DNA of 64,000 nucleotides from Lysinibacillus fusiformis (GTDB lineage Bacteria > Bacillota > Bacilli > Bacillales_A > Planococcaceae): NCBI RefSeq assembly GCF_016925635.1, contig NZ_CP070490.1:2114001-2178000 (forward strand). The letters are read 5' to 3'. Both the position numbers and the translations under genes were made by a program. The notes beneath the pieces are model-generated. The model worked only from the letters and a program-made list of their open reading frames with translations. It was not told the DNA's origin and searched no databases. Below, piece by piece: positions 53,301-62,217 of this stretch (positions within the stretch are counted from its first letter, which is position 1; every line of letters starts with the position of its first letter).

Positions 53301-54107
53301 TCAGCGATCTAGTTCAGTAAGCTTTTCATAAATACGTCTTTTTCGGTACAGCATCATACCGGTTTCGGCTACATCCTGAATCATGCCTTTATTGGCATAG
53401 GCTCCAAAAACCATCCCTGCAATAGGAATCATTTGAAACAGCTTTTTCCAGCCTAGTTGATCTCGATACGTGTAAAATACTTCCTGCCATCCTTGAAGCT
53501 GAGAAATCATGTTATCTGAAGCCTTTTTCGAGCTGTTCATAGTAGAAAGCTCCTGTAAGATTGCTTCTTTACCAACAATATCAGCAGAAGTAAATTGTAG
53601 ACATTTTACAATAAAAATACGTTCCAATTTATCATTCGGATCATAGCCATGAATGATCGCTATTTCTTGCAATGTTTTGAGTGCAGTTCCTAAAATCATT
53701 GGAATATCAATAGCTAAAGTAAAGATGCCACCAAAGCCAGTAGAGGCTCCTTGTACAGTAGCAAATTTTACTCGGTCATCTTGTAATTGATCACTGAGAG
53801 TGATCATGTCCTCTAAAGGAATCTGACCAATATCAGATATAGTTAAAATATGCTGTGCGGAAGAATAGTCACGGATTTTTTGTATCATGGCTTGTTCATT
53901 GATTAAATACTTTCCACCTGACTGAATATAATTGCCTAGTTCATCGACCAATAAAGCAATTTTATTTTGAAGAAAGGCGGGTGTCACTTTATCTAATAAT
54001 TTAAATGGTATTCTCCCTAATTTCTCCCAAAACCATAAATCCTTTTGATCTTTTTCCCACACTTGAATCTCTTGTAAATGCTGCTCTAATAACTCTCGGT
54101 TCTCCAT
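53301..54107 (-). CDS. EcsC-family protein
   Basis: 268 residues. The EcsC core is seen (VQGASTGFGGIFTLAIDIPM, LQEIAIIHGYDPNDKLERIF, then IPIAGMVFGAYANKGMIQDV). The family, named for B. subtilis EcsC, may be a lipid- or membrane-associated hydrolase-like protein of unknown role. There is no ecsAB nearby, so this is a stand-alone paralogue. Confidence 0.9.
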   Translation of the reverse strand: MENRELLEQHLQEIQVWEKDQKDLWFWEKLGRIPFKLLDKVTPAFLQNKIALLVDELGNYIQSGGKYLINEQAMIQKIRDYSSAQHILTISDIGQIPLEDMITLSDQLQDDRVKFATVQGASTGFGGIFTLAIDIPMILGTALKTLQEIAIIHGYDPNDKLERIFIVKCLQFTSADIVGKEAILQELSTMNSSKKASDNMISQLQGWQEVFYTYRDQLGWKKLFQMIPIAGMVFGAYANKGMIQDVAETGMMLYRKRRIYEKLTELDR

Positions 54108-54212
54108 GATTGTCTTATCCCCTTATGTGTCCATTTAACTTTAAATACGAAAAATACTATATAAAGTTTCGCTTTATTTAAATGAGATTTCGACAAACTA
54201 ATGAATCACATG

Positions 54213-55574
54213 CTATTGCCAAACGGACGCAAGGAGTGCAATTCCTTCCTTTATTTGCTGAAGCGTCAGTCCACCATATCCTATAATGACCATCGTTTCA
54301 TTCGTACCATCCTGATAGGAGGTAGAGCATGGATATACTTGAACTCCTACCTCTTGAGCAAGCTGGATCGCTCTACTCTCGGTGAGATGTTGGGGTAGCT
54401 TGATGACAATATGTAGTCCAGATTTTTCACCGATTACTTGAAATTCATTTGAAAAATGTGTAGAGATGGCGGTCAATAATGCTTGCTGCTTTTTACGATA
54501 GATTGTTCGCATTTTTGCTAAATGCTTATCGAATAGACCTTGTGCAAGAAAGTCCGCCAAGACAAGCTGGTCTACTTTGGAGACAACTGATTTTTGCTCA
54601 TCATGAAAAGTCATAAACGGTCCTACTAGAGACTTTGGAAGGATCATATAACTAATGCGTAATGATGGGAGCAATGTTTTTGAGAATGTTCCGAAATAGA
54701 TGACATGCTGAAGTTGATCCATTTTGGCTAAAGAGGGAATTGGCAGCCCCTTATAACGAAATTCGGAATCATAATCATCTTCTATAATAAGAGCCTCGTT
54801 CAAGTTGGCCCATTGTAACAATGCTGCTCTTCTTTCCATGGTCATAATCATGCCTAAAGGAAATTGATGAGCGGGTGTTGTGTATAACATGTGAATTATT
54901 TTTCGAGGTAGGGTAATTCCTGAATAATCCACAGGAATCGCCTCTGTGGACAATCCACATTGTTGGAAAACGGCACGTACTCGTTTAAAGCCTGGCTCCT
55001 CTAATCCAACACGTGTCGCTGGACCAAGAAAATGACAAAGAGCCTGAAGCTGGCTTTGTGTACCACTATAAACAAATACCTGTGAAGCATCACAACTAAC
55101 CCCACGAGAACGTTCTACATAGCGAGCAATCTCTGTGCGTAAAATTGTCTCTCCTGCCCAAGGGCTTGTTGATAAGTTGTTACTATTAAAATGCTTTTTT
55201 ATAAGCTTGTGCCAAGCAGTATAGGGAAAAGCCTCGTTATCCACATGCCCATTAGTAAAATCAAATTGTATATTGTTAGGGATACTATTACTTGTAGCAG
55301 ACACATGCTGGGGTACTTGCTGTAGCCAATCAAATTCAAAGGGAGCAATAAAATAGCCAGATCGCTCTTTGCTATAAATATAGCCTTCTGCAAGTAATTG
55401 CTCATAGGCTTCTTTTATAGTGTGTACACTCACATCCAATGTTAGGGCGAGAGCTCGCTTAGAAGGCAATTGTTCGTGAGCAAGTAATTTTTTAGTGATA
55501 ATAGCATGCTTTATTTCTTCATAGATTTGAATGTATTTCGCCAAATCTCCTCTAAATATAATGGCTAGCTCCAC
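54213..55574 (-). CDS. MocR/PdxR-type GntR-aminotransferase regulator
   Basis: 453 residues from GTG 55574 behind AAGGAGG. N-terminal GntR winged helix (QLPSKRALALTLDVSVHTIKEAY) joined by a linker to a class-I aminotransferase domain with LIIEDDYDSEFRY and the PLP lysine in FGTFSKTLLPSLR. Known members sense PLP or amino compounds and regulate a neighbour; here the divergent GNAT gene is the best candidate. Confidence 0.92.
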   Translation of the reverse strand: MELAIIFRGDLAKYIQIYEEIKHAIITKKLLAHEQLPSKRALALTLDVSVHTIKEAYEQLLAEGYIYSKERSGYFIAPFEFDWLQQVPQHVSATSNSIPNNIQFDFTNGHVDNEAFPYTAWHKLIKKHFNSNNLSTSPWAGETILRTEIARYVERSRGVSCDASQVFVYSGTQSQLQALCHFLGPATRVGLEEPGFKRVRAVFQQCGLSTEAIPVDYSGITLPRKIIHMLYTTPAHQFPLGMIMTMERRAALLQWANLNEALIIEDDYDSEFRYKGLPIPSLAKMDQLQHVIYFGTFSKTLLPSLRISYMILPKSLVGPFMTFHDEQKSVVSKVDQLVLADFLAQGLFDKHLAKMRTIYRKKQQALLTAISTHFSNEFQVIGEKSGLHIVIKLPQHLTESRAIQLAQEVGVQVYPCSTSYQDGTNETMVIIGYGGLTLQQIKEGIALLASVWQ

Positions 55575-55670
55575 GTAGATGCCTCCTTTGGTATGGTTGA
55601 TTTTTTAGTAATTGGTTATATCTATCATATCAATTTTACCGTTAAATAAGTAAAAAAGGAGTGAAGTGTA

Positions 55671-56255
55671 ATGGAATTTATAACATTAGAAAATGAAGTG
55701 GTTAAACTAAAACCTTTAGAATTGAGCGATTTACAAGAAATTTTAGAGACAGGGAGTTATCCAGAAATTTGGTCACATATGTCCACAACGATAGAAAAAA
55801 AGGAGGATGTGAATAACTTTGTGGAAAACGCATTAAGAGCCAAAGACGGAAAAACAGAATTTCCATTTGTGATTGTGGATAAACAATCAGGGGACATTAT
55901 TGGTTCTACTCGTTTTATGGATATTGATGACAAGCATCAGCGATTAGAAATTGGCTATACATGGCTAACACCCGCATACTGGCGTACAGCTATTAATACT
56001 AACTGTAAGTATTTGCTCTTACAACACTGTTTTGAGCACCTTCATTTACAACGCGTGCAAATAAAAACGGATCATGATAATATCCGTTCCCAAAAGGCAA
56101 TTGAGCGAATTGGTGCCACAAAAGAGGGGATATTGCGTAATCATATGATTCGCAAGGATGGTACAACAAGGCATACCGTTATGTATAGTATTACAATTGA
56201 AGAATGGTCACAGGTGAAAAAACATTTAGAAAAGCTCTTAGTGCAATTTGGATAG
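55671..56255 (+). CDS. GNAT acetyltransferase (RimJ/RimL type)
   Basis: 194 residues. FVIVDKQSGDIIGSTRFMDID, EIGYTWLTPAYWRTAINTNC and VQIKTDHDNIRSQKAIERIG form the acetyl-CoA site of RimL-like enzymes. The usual Q/R-x-x-G-x-G/A loop is replaced by TAINTN, also seen in this subgroup. It acetylates an unknown amine or protein N-terminus. It is divergent from the MocR regulator. Confidence 0.9.
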   Translation: MEFITLENEVVKLKPLELSDLQEILETGSYPEIWSHMSTTIEKKEDVNNFVENALRAKDGKTEFPFVIVDKQSGDIIGSTRFMDIDDKHQRLEIGYTWLTPAYWRTAINTNCKYLLLQHCFEHLHLQRVQIKTDHDNIRSQKAIERIGATKEGILRNHMIRKDGTTRHTVMYSITIEEWSQVKKHLEKLLVQFG

Positions 56256-56373
56256 TTATAGGTATAAAATGGTACTTATTTAATTCATAAAACCGTTTTT
56301 TCTTATAAAAAGTGTCAAAAAATAAAGGGAAGGGTAGAGTAGAGTACCGAAAAATTGAAAGAGGGTAATCTAC

Positions 56374-57525
56374 TTGAAACCAAAATATACTTTAAGACAA
56401 ATTTATGGTGATAATGCTGTGTATACACCAAGAACACCGTATAGTGATAATCCGTGGATGATGGATGATCCTCATAAGCTGGATGCTTTAACCTCAAGAG
56501 AAGTTGCTATTGCTGATATCCCGGTGCTAGTACATCGAGCCACACAAACAGAAAAAGCGCAAGAGCTTCATCAATTAGCAGGATTACCATGGATTGAACA
56601 GCCCTATAGCTATGAGACACAGGAGGAATACTTGGCACTGATCCAAGCTTGGTGTGAGGAAGGGAAGACCATTGTATGCCAATATATACATGACCTGGAG
56701 CATATGGATCGTCAATGTTATTGGATGGATGCAGAGAAATTTAATGAGTTGAATACAAAAGCATATATCGATCATTTAATCGATAGCAAATTTGTGCCAA
56801 GTCGTCTAAATGTGGAGACATATAGACTTTCAGATGCCATTAAAAATTGGCAGCCACCTGTAGTACTAAAGCCTGGCGATGATTCTCCAACATCGGGAGG
56901 ATATGGCGTAACCATTTGTCATAACAAAGAGGAACTGACAGAAGGTTTACGTCAATTTCGGATGACGGGAACTGAAAGTATAATCATTGAGGAGCTTTTA
57001 CAGACAAAGGACAACTATAGTTGTCAATTTGTTTACTCGGAGGAGCTTGGCATTCAATACTTAGGAGCTTCCCAGCAAATTACGGATGACAACGGCATTT
57101 ACGAGGGGAATATCATTGTAGATAAAGTACCCGAAAAAGTAATTGAAGTAGGAAAACATATTATGGAACGCGGTGTTGAGGAGGGCTTTGTTGGTGTGGC
57201 AGGCTTTGATTTAATTGTCACTGAAGCTGGTGATGTTCAAGCGATAGACTTAAATTTCCGTCAAAATGGATCAACCTCTATGCTGATGTTTCATGAGGCT
57301 TTAGGAAAGCCCATCAATAAATTTAGCTCCTATTCAGCACAAAGCCCACAACAGAATGATTACTTCTATCAAACAATCAAAAAATTTATAGAACAGGGAA
57401 TGTTATTTCCCTTATCTTTCTATGATGGAGATTATTTTGAGGAGCCCGTAGCTTCTAGATTTGTCGGTGTATGGTACGCAGATACGCTAAAAGAGATTGA
57501 AAAGCTGGAAAAGGAGTTATTATAG
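56374..57525 (+). CDS. ATP-grasp ligase-like protein
   Basis: 383 residues from TTG 56374 (GAGGGTAA upstream). The central ATP-grasp fold: PPVVLKPGDDSPTSGGYGVTI (ATP lysine and Gly loop), SIIIEELLQTKDNYSCQF, then AGFDLIVTEAGDVQAIDLNF with the metal-binding Asp/Asn and RQNGSTS. It should join a carboxylate to an amine or thiol; neither substrate is suggested by neighbours. Single gene. Confidence 0.85.
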   Translation: MKPKYTLRQIYGDNAVYTPRTPYSDNPWMMDDPHKLDALTSREVAIADIPVLVHRATQTEKAQELHQLAGLPWIEQPYSYETQEEYLALIQAWCEEGKTIVCQYIHDLEHMDRQCYWMDAEKFNELNTKAYIDHLIDSKFVPSRLNVETYRLSDAIKNWQPPVVLKPGDDSPTSGGYGVTICHNKEELTEGLRQFRMTGTESIIIEELLQTKDNYSCQFVYSEELGIQYLGASQQITDDNGIYEGNIIVDKVPEKVIEVGKHIMERGVEEGFVGVAGFDLIVTEAGDVQAIDLNFRQNGSTSMLMFHEALGKPINKFSSYSAQSPQQNDYFYQTIKKFIEQGMLFPLSFYDGDYFEEPVASRFVGVWYADTLKEIEKLEKELL

Positions 57526-57570
57526 GAAGAAAAGAATGGTCTTTAATCTTATATGTACTAAATGCAATAG

Positions 57571-57602
57571 AACCCCTTTGGATAAAGGGTTTAAGTTTTA
57601 GT
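57571..57602 (+). terminator. Terminator after the ATP-grasp gene
   Basis: The hairpin AACCC-TTT/AAAGGGTT is followed by a T-rich run that merges into the palindrome at 57593. Confidence 0.65.
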
Positions 57603-57618
57603 ATATATACTAAAACTT
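57593..57618. repeat. 26-bp perfect palindrome
   Basis: AAGTTTTAGTATA and its exact mirror. It could be a regulator-binding dyad or a hairpin. Elsewhere in 57526-58221 only the hairpin at 57791 stands out; the small frames there look random. Confidence 0.6.
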
Positions 57619-57790
57619 TTGCAAAAGTTAGCGTCAGAAAAATGCGGATTTACAACGTTAAGAAATATGCATAATTTTATTTATTAAAGTCGATAGTGCA
57701 GCAGTGTTCCAAATACCACTAAAGCATTGCTATGGCCTAATTTAGTAGAACGTGCATAAAAGCATGTATAAATAATGTTCACAAGGAAAG

Positions 57791-57828
57791 GCACGAACGT
57801 TGATGGTACAACATTCGTGGCTTTTTTT
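57791..57828 (+). terminator. Orphan terminator hairpin
   Basis: A 12-bp stem GCACGAA-GTTG/CAAC-TTCGTG-C followed by T7. No gene is recognised directly upstream, so it may end an unseen small transcript from about 57,620 on. Confidence 0.7.
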
Positions 57829-58221
57829 GGCGTGTTCAAATTTATATTTGGGAACGTTATTAGGTTAATTTTTGTATGCATTATTAATCATTGTTGCACC
57901 AAATTTCTTATACGTTTCCTTCTCAGTTATTTCCTTAATAGTTTTAATAAATGGTTCTTTCTTATATATATGTAGACCTATAGAACTTATATTTAGAAGC
58001 AAGGAAACATATTCTTTAGCTAAATTTGGATGTAATCTAAGTTAATCTCGAAATAATAATTTTTCGTACCTTTTCATTGCTGTTAATTTCACAAATATGT
58101 AGATAACAAATCTCCTGCCCCTATCCACCAATTAATACTAAAAAAATTTCCCATTTTAAATGAACTTTTCAAATCACTCATTTGTATAGTAAGTGAATAT
58201 CCAAAAAGGAGGAAATATACA

Positions 58222-58419
58222 ATGAGGGAAATCAATAATTGCAAAGTCTGCGGTAAAGATTTATTCGCTGTAGGTGAGCTAGGTCATGGTTATGCCAATG
58301 TAAGGCCTGCTAATAAAATCTTTTCTACGGGAACACCTTTGCTCGTTACGTATTGTCAAGGTTGTGGCGAAGTCGCTTCTCTTAAAGTAAAAGAGCTTGG
58401 AAAGCTGAAAGTTTGGTAA
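58222..58419 (+). CDS. 65-aa zinc-ribbon protein
   Basis: CKVCGKDL near the N-terminus and YCQGCGEVASL near the C-terminus give a four-cysteine zinc site. ATG 58222 with AAAAGGAGG. It lies 43 nt before the ABC operon and may be cotranscribed. The function is unknown. Confidence 0.82.
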   Translation: MREINNCKVCGKDLFAVGELGHGYANVRPANKIFSTGTPLLVTYCQGCGEVASLKVKELGKLKVW

Positions 58420-58461
58420 GATTTATCATTTCAATTCAAAATAAAAAGGGAGAGAATTTAA

Positions 58462-59172
58462 ATGTTAATTTTACAAGACCTAAAAAAATCGTACACAAAT
58501 AAGACAATATTAAAAAGTGTTTCTGCTACCTTCCAGCTTGGCCAATGCTATCTAATCCTAGGTGAAAATGGTGCAGGTAAATCTACACTTTTTAGATGTA
58601 TTACAGGAGATGAAAAATTCGAGCGTGGTACAATTCACTCCAAGCTAGCAGGGGATGTAGCCGATTTATGTGCATTACAGTACCAAAGTTTTGAAAGCTA
58701 TTCATTTTTAAAAATCAAAGAAGTCATTCAATTATTTTCAACACTCATCAAACAACCAGCCAAGCTCGATTTACTCCATGAGCTACTTGAATTTAAAAAA
58801 TATGAGAATACGCTCATAAAAAATGCATCTGGTGGACAACGAAAAGCACTTTCGCTCTATTTGACATTTTTGATGAACAAACCATTCATTTTACTAGATG
58901 AGCCGTTTGCGGACTTAGATTTAAAGAAAAAAAGCCTTTTACTCGATTTTTTAAAGGATCAGGTACAAAAGTACAAAAAATGCTTAATTATCATTAGCCA
59001 TGAGGTAAGTGGCGTAGAATCTTTATTTGATTTTGTTTATTTCATGAAAGATGGTGCATTTATTGAAGGGGATACATCAACAGCCTTACAAGAAAAGTAT
59101 AAAAATCCATTATTTTCAGGATTAGAGGGCGTTTATTTTGAAGTGACTGGACAAATGTTAGGAGGAAACTAA
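58462..59172 (+). CDS. ABC transporter ATPase
   Basis: 236 residues. Walker A LGENGAGKSTLFRC, Q-loop LQYQSF, signature NASGGQRKALSLY, Walker B PFILLDEPFADLDL and an H-loop ISHEVSG. A short, export-type ATPase. It overlaps the permease gene by one base. The first of five genes leading to an ECF sigma factor. Confidence 0.94.
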   Translation: MLILQDLKKSYTNKTILKSVSATFQLGQCYLILGENGAGKSTLFRCITGDEKFERGTIHSKLAGDVADLCALQYQSFESYSFLKIKEVIQLFSTLIKQPAKLDLLHELLEFKKYENTLIKNASGGQRKALSLYLTFLMNKPFILLDEPFADLDLKKKSLLLDFLKDQVQKYKKCLIIISHEVSGVESLFDFVYFMKDGAFIEGDTSTALQEKYKNPLFSGLEGVYFEVTGQMLGGN

Positions 59173-59927
59173 TGATGAAAATAGCAGTAACAAAGAGTTT
59201 TATACTCGAGACAATTCGCAACTATGGTGTATTTATTGGAAACTTACTACCGGCCTTTCTCTTTATCTTCGTCTCCTGGGTTTGTACCCTAGGTATGAAA
59301 AGTGATGCTACATCAGTAGATTTTATCATTAAAGGGCAGTTTTTTCCGATTTCAATTATGCTATTAACCTTCTCTTTTGCTTTTTCAAGTGCTACCATTT
59401 ATTTGGCAGATTTAAAAACAACAAAGACTTTACAATGGCTTAAGCGTACTGATATTTCGCCCCTGAATTATTTTATCGGCATGGGACTGGGTGTATTTTT
59501 ATTAATGAATTTGGCACTTTTACTTGTTCTACTCGGTTATCGACTATTAATTGAAATGACATTTGAATCAGCTATTGCAATTATTTTTATTTGTAATTTC
59601 GTATTACTCGCACTCTATCCATTATGCTTTATCATTGCAGGTATGGTTAAAAATGGAAAAGTAGCACAAAGCATGCTCGTACCAATTATGCTCATACTCA
59701 TGTTTTCCATTACGATGCCATCTTTATTTATTACATTAGCTGGCAATGAGCCTCAAGAATATTATGCCTTTCTATCTTGGAATCCAATGCTCTATTTAAA
59801 TGATACAATGCAATTTCAGCTAAATTTAATTGAGCAAACATGGTTACCGATGTACCAATACTTCATCATTTTAACGTTTGCAGGCCTGTTCTTCATTATG
59901 CTAGCGAGAAAAATTTACATGCGATAG
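59172..59927 (+). CDS. ABC-2-type permease
   Basis: 251 residues with six helices. The second helix region (FPISIMLLTFSFAFSSATIYLAD) and KTLQWLKRTDISPLNYFIG match ABC-2 drug/lipid exporters. Pairs with the preceding ATPase. The substrate is unknown. Confidence 0.88.
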   Translation: MMKIAVTKSFILETIRNYGVFIGNLLPAFLFIFVSWVCTLGMKSDATSVDFIIKGQFFPISIMLLTFSFAFSSATIYLADLKTTKTLQWLKRTDISPLNYFIGMGLGVFLLMNLALLLVLLGYRLLIEMTFESAIAIIFICNFVLLALYPLCFIIAGMVKNGKVAQSMLVPIMLILMFSITMPSLFITLAGNEPQEYYAFLSWNPMLYLNDTMQFQLNLIEQTWLPMYQYFIILTFAGLFFIMLARKIYMR

Positions 59928-59938
59928 GACTGAAAAAA

Positions 59939-60313
59939 ATGGATATCGGTTTTATAATTTCGTTATTTGTTGGAGGAATCATGATGGTACTGCTATTTGC
60001 CATCCTCATTCCTTTCTTTCGAAAATATATTGTACGTGAAAATGGCAAAATAAATTATGCAAAAACAGTAATTTATTTACGTTGGAACGTTTTTGATACG
60101 ATTACGCTTCTTCTAGCGATTTACACAATTGTCTGTGTGCAAGGTTTAAATATTTTATTGTCCTCTGGTGAAACAATCGACAATCCATATGTGCAATTTT
60201 TCACGAATCAGGCACAGGCTTGGATCATAGTGATAGTTGTTTATTTTGTTATGCGCATATCTGCAACGATTAAAAGTATTCAAGCACGACTAGATGATAT
60301 TGATGATGAGTAA
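59939..60313 (+). CDS. Small membrane protein, 124 aa
   Basis: ATG 59939 begins the frame after the permease, and a weak TAGGAC site stands upstream; earlier in-frame codons overlap the permease. Three hydrophobic helices (about 5-27, 52-72, 92-112) are seen. It ends 8 nt inside the sigma gene. No family is recognised; it could be an accessory subunit. Confidence 0.75.
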   Translation: MDIGFIISLFVGGIMMVLLFAILIPFFRKYIVRENGKINYAKTVIYLRWNVFDTITLLLAIYTIVCVQGLNILLSSGETIDNPYVQFFTNQAQAWIIVIVVYFVMRISATIKSIQARLDDIDDE

Positions 60314-60839
60314 TGAGGAGATCATGCAAGCCTACTTAGCAGGAGAAAAAGAGGCATTAGGCATTCTTTACGAGCGTCTAAACGAACCTCTTTATTGCTT
60401 TCTTTATCGGTATACGCGAGAGGAACAGTTGAGCATCGATATTGTACATGACACTTTCGAAATCATCCAATCAAAAAAGCTGCACTTTGATGCAAATATT
60501 GGCACGGTGAAATCTTTTCTCTTTCAAATCGCATATCGTCGTATGCTGAATAAATTAAACCGTCGAAAAAGGTGGCAAACGCTCTTGCCTTTTCTAGTAC
60601 CTACACCAAATATGACGTTACAAAATGAGGAAACACTCGTTATTCAGCAGGCCGTTTCCAAACTACCTGAAAAACAGCGTGCGGTCATTTTGCTCGCTTA
60701 TTATGAGGATTTACCACAGGAAGAAATAGCGCAAATTTTAAATATCCCAGTGGGTACGGTGAAATCACGTTTACATAATGCCATGAAAGCTTTAAAGCTC
60801 GTACTAAAGGAGGACTTCCAGCATGAAAGAAGAGTTTAG
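60306..60839 (+). CDS. ECF-type RNA polymerase sigma factor
   Basis: About 177 residues; ATG 60306 is chosen, though 60303 and 60324 are also possible. Sigma region 2 (LCFLYRYTREEQLSIDIVHDTFEI-like, about 30-60) and region 4 (LPEKQRAVILLAYYEDLPQEEI, VGTVKSRLHNAMKAL) are clear. It overlaps genes on both sides. It probably drives its own operon, a common ECF circuit. Confidence 0.92.
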   Translation: MSNEEIMQAYLAGEKEALGILYERLNEPLYCFLYRYTREEQLSIDIVHDTFEIIQSKKLHFDANIGTVKSFLFQIAYRRMLNKLNRRKRWQTLLPFLVPTPNMTLQNEETLVIQQAVSKLPEKQRAVILLAYYEDLPQEEIAQILNIPVGTVKSRLHNAMKALKLVLKEDFQHERRV

Positions 60840-61068
60840 AAAAGAAAAAGCACTTTCAAAGCAACTCGAACAATATAAAATTGAAATACCAACGCATCAA
60901 TTAAACAAAAAGTTAACGCTGTACGAGCGCTTTATTCGCTACTTAGCATCGCCAACTAAGGACCCTTTAGAACACGTAACTGCCAGCTCCTCTGGCTTAC
61001 TTTCATTAAAGATACTTCCTTTGCCATTCGTTATTTTACTCGCTTTTTTACAAGGGCTGTTACTTTAG
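60823..61068 (+). CDS. Small membrane-anchored protein, probable anti-sigma factor
   Basis: 81 residues, AAGGAGG upstream, 17-nt overlap with the sigma gene. A charged helix (KEEFRKEKALSKQLEQYKIE) is followed by one C-terminal hydrophobic helix (about 60-80). Position and topology fit an anti-sigma factor; the ZAS zinc motif (HxxxCxxC) is absent. Confidence 0.75.
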   Translation: MKEEFRKEKALSKQLEQYKIEIPTHQLNKKLTLYERFIRYLASPTKDPLEHVTASSSGLLSLKILPLPFVILLAFLQGLLL

Positions 61069-61077
61069 ATAAATCGA

Positions 61078-61110
61078 TAGCCTACTCTAGAGATGAGTAG
61101 GCTAATTTTA
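61078..61110 (+). terminator. Terminator of the ABC-sigma operon
   Basis: The stem TAGCCTACTC/GAGTAGGCTA followed by ATTTTA, directly after the anti-sigma-like gene. Confidence 0.88.
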
Positions 61111-61262
61111 AGTATAAACAATATTCCCAAAGCTTTGTTTGGAGACTTTATTTTGCTTACCGTTGTAAATTCGTATGAACCCGAATAAGTAATTATTTTT
61201 TATTATTTAGTTCTAAAGGTATAGGTGCTATCTTTAGTAAGATAGAAAAATTTGTGAAAAAA

Positions 61263-61453
61263 CTATAATGCTCTTTCCATACAAGGTACTACATCTTCTA
61301 AAGCTGCCCAATCTTCCACTTATACCCACTGAATGCTGTAAATGATAACCCCATTGCCATCGCAAATTTATAATTTTTACCTGTGGAATACATATAAAGA
61401 TTTATAAAAGTTGCTACTATTGCAATAAGACCTAATATTAACCATATAATTAT
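61263..61453 (-). pseudogene. Frameshifted small membrane-protein gene
   Basis: On the minus strand a GAGG site leads into a frame without ATG: WLILGLIAIVATFINLYMYS, TGKNYKFAMAMGLSFTAFSG. The frame then breaks, and a second frame continues VEDWAALEDVVPCMERAL and stops at 61263. From memory, intact relatives in Lysinibacillus/Bacillus run straight from the membrane part to the EDWAAL tail with about 15 more residues between. It is a decayed gene by loss of the start codon plus an internal deletion. The rest of 61111-61509 shows nothing else. Confidence 0.7.
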
Positions 61454-61509
61454 ACCTCTATTATAGTTTTATTTAATAAGTTTTAGTTTGGTTTCTTACC
61501 TGTAATAAT

Positions 61510-62217
61510 TTAATCGACCATTCTTTTTTTATAAATAATTGCTGCGATTAACCAAGAAATAAGGGACCATACTATAAACGTTACCATTGGAATGATTATA
61601 TCTGTCGTGGAGTGCTTCCCTTCTAATGCCTCTGCTAAAAGTAATAATTGAGAGCTAGGTAGCCACTCCGCTATTTTTAAAATAGGGTAAGTAGATGCAA
61701 AAGTCAGGGCAAGAGGACCAAATGAGAAAAGAAAGATTACAGGTAAAACAATTATTGAGCCTTCCATAATAGACTTAGCAAATAATCCACATATTGTTCC
61801 AAGTGCAATATAGAATACAGTAGATACTAGTAATGCTACAGATAAGATAGCTAGATTTGCAGGTGTATATCCAACTAGAAAGATAGACAGTGCCAGTACA
61901 ACAACGGTCACGATGAGCACAAATAAACTTTTACCAATTAGAATATCTCCAAGTGAAGCAGGGGAAAGCATAAGGCTACGTAAAGTATTTTTTTCTTTTT
62001 CCTCTGCGATTAAACAGCATTGTATATAAGTTGTTACCATAGAAAACGTTATATTGATGGGTAGGAAATAAGCATTGATAGTAGACGCTCCTGTTTTGTT
62101 GTATAAAAATGCCAAAATTAGAGGCAGAAGTATCATCGTTGATACGGCATAGTTACGAGAAAATTCCTTATAATCTTTCACTAATATTGCTTGAATACGT
62201 GTCATTGAAATGTTCAT
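61510..62217 (-). CDS. ABC-2-type permease
   Basis: 235 residues, six helices. The motif region EEKEKNTLRSLMLSPASLGDILIGKS is typical of NatB/ABC-2 permeases. It starts 4 nt inside the ATPase gene (ATGA), so coupled. Exporter of unknown substrate. Confidence 0.92.
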   Translation of the reverse strand: MNISMTRIQAILVKDYKEFSRNYAVSTMILLPLILAFLYNKTGASTINAYFLPINITFSMVTTYIQCCLIAEEKEKNTLRSLMLSPASLGDILIGKSLFVLIVTVVVLALSIFLVGYTPANLAILSVALLVSTVFYIALGTICGLFAKSIMEGSIIVLPVIFLFSFGPLALTFASTYPILKIAEWLPSSQLLLLAEALEGKHSTTDIIIPMVTFIVWSLISWLIAAIIYKKRMVD

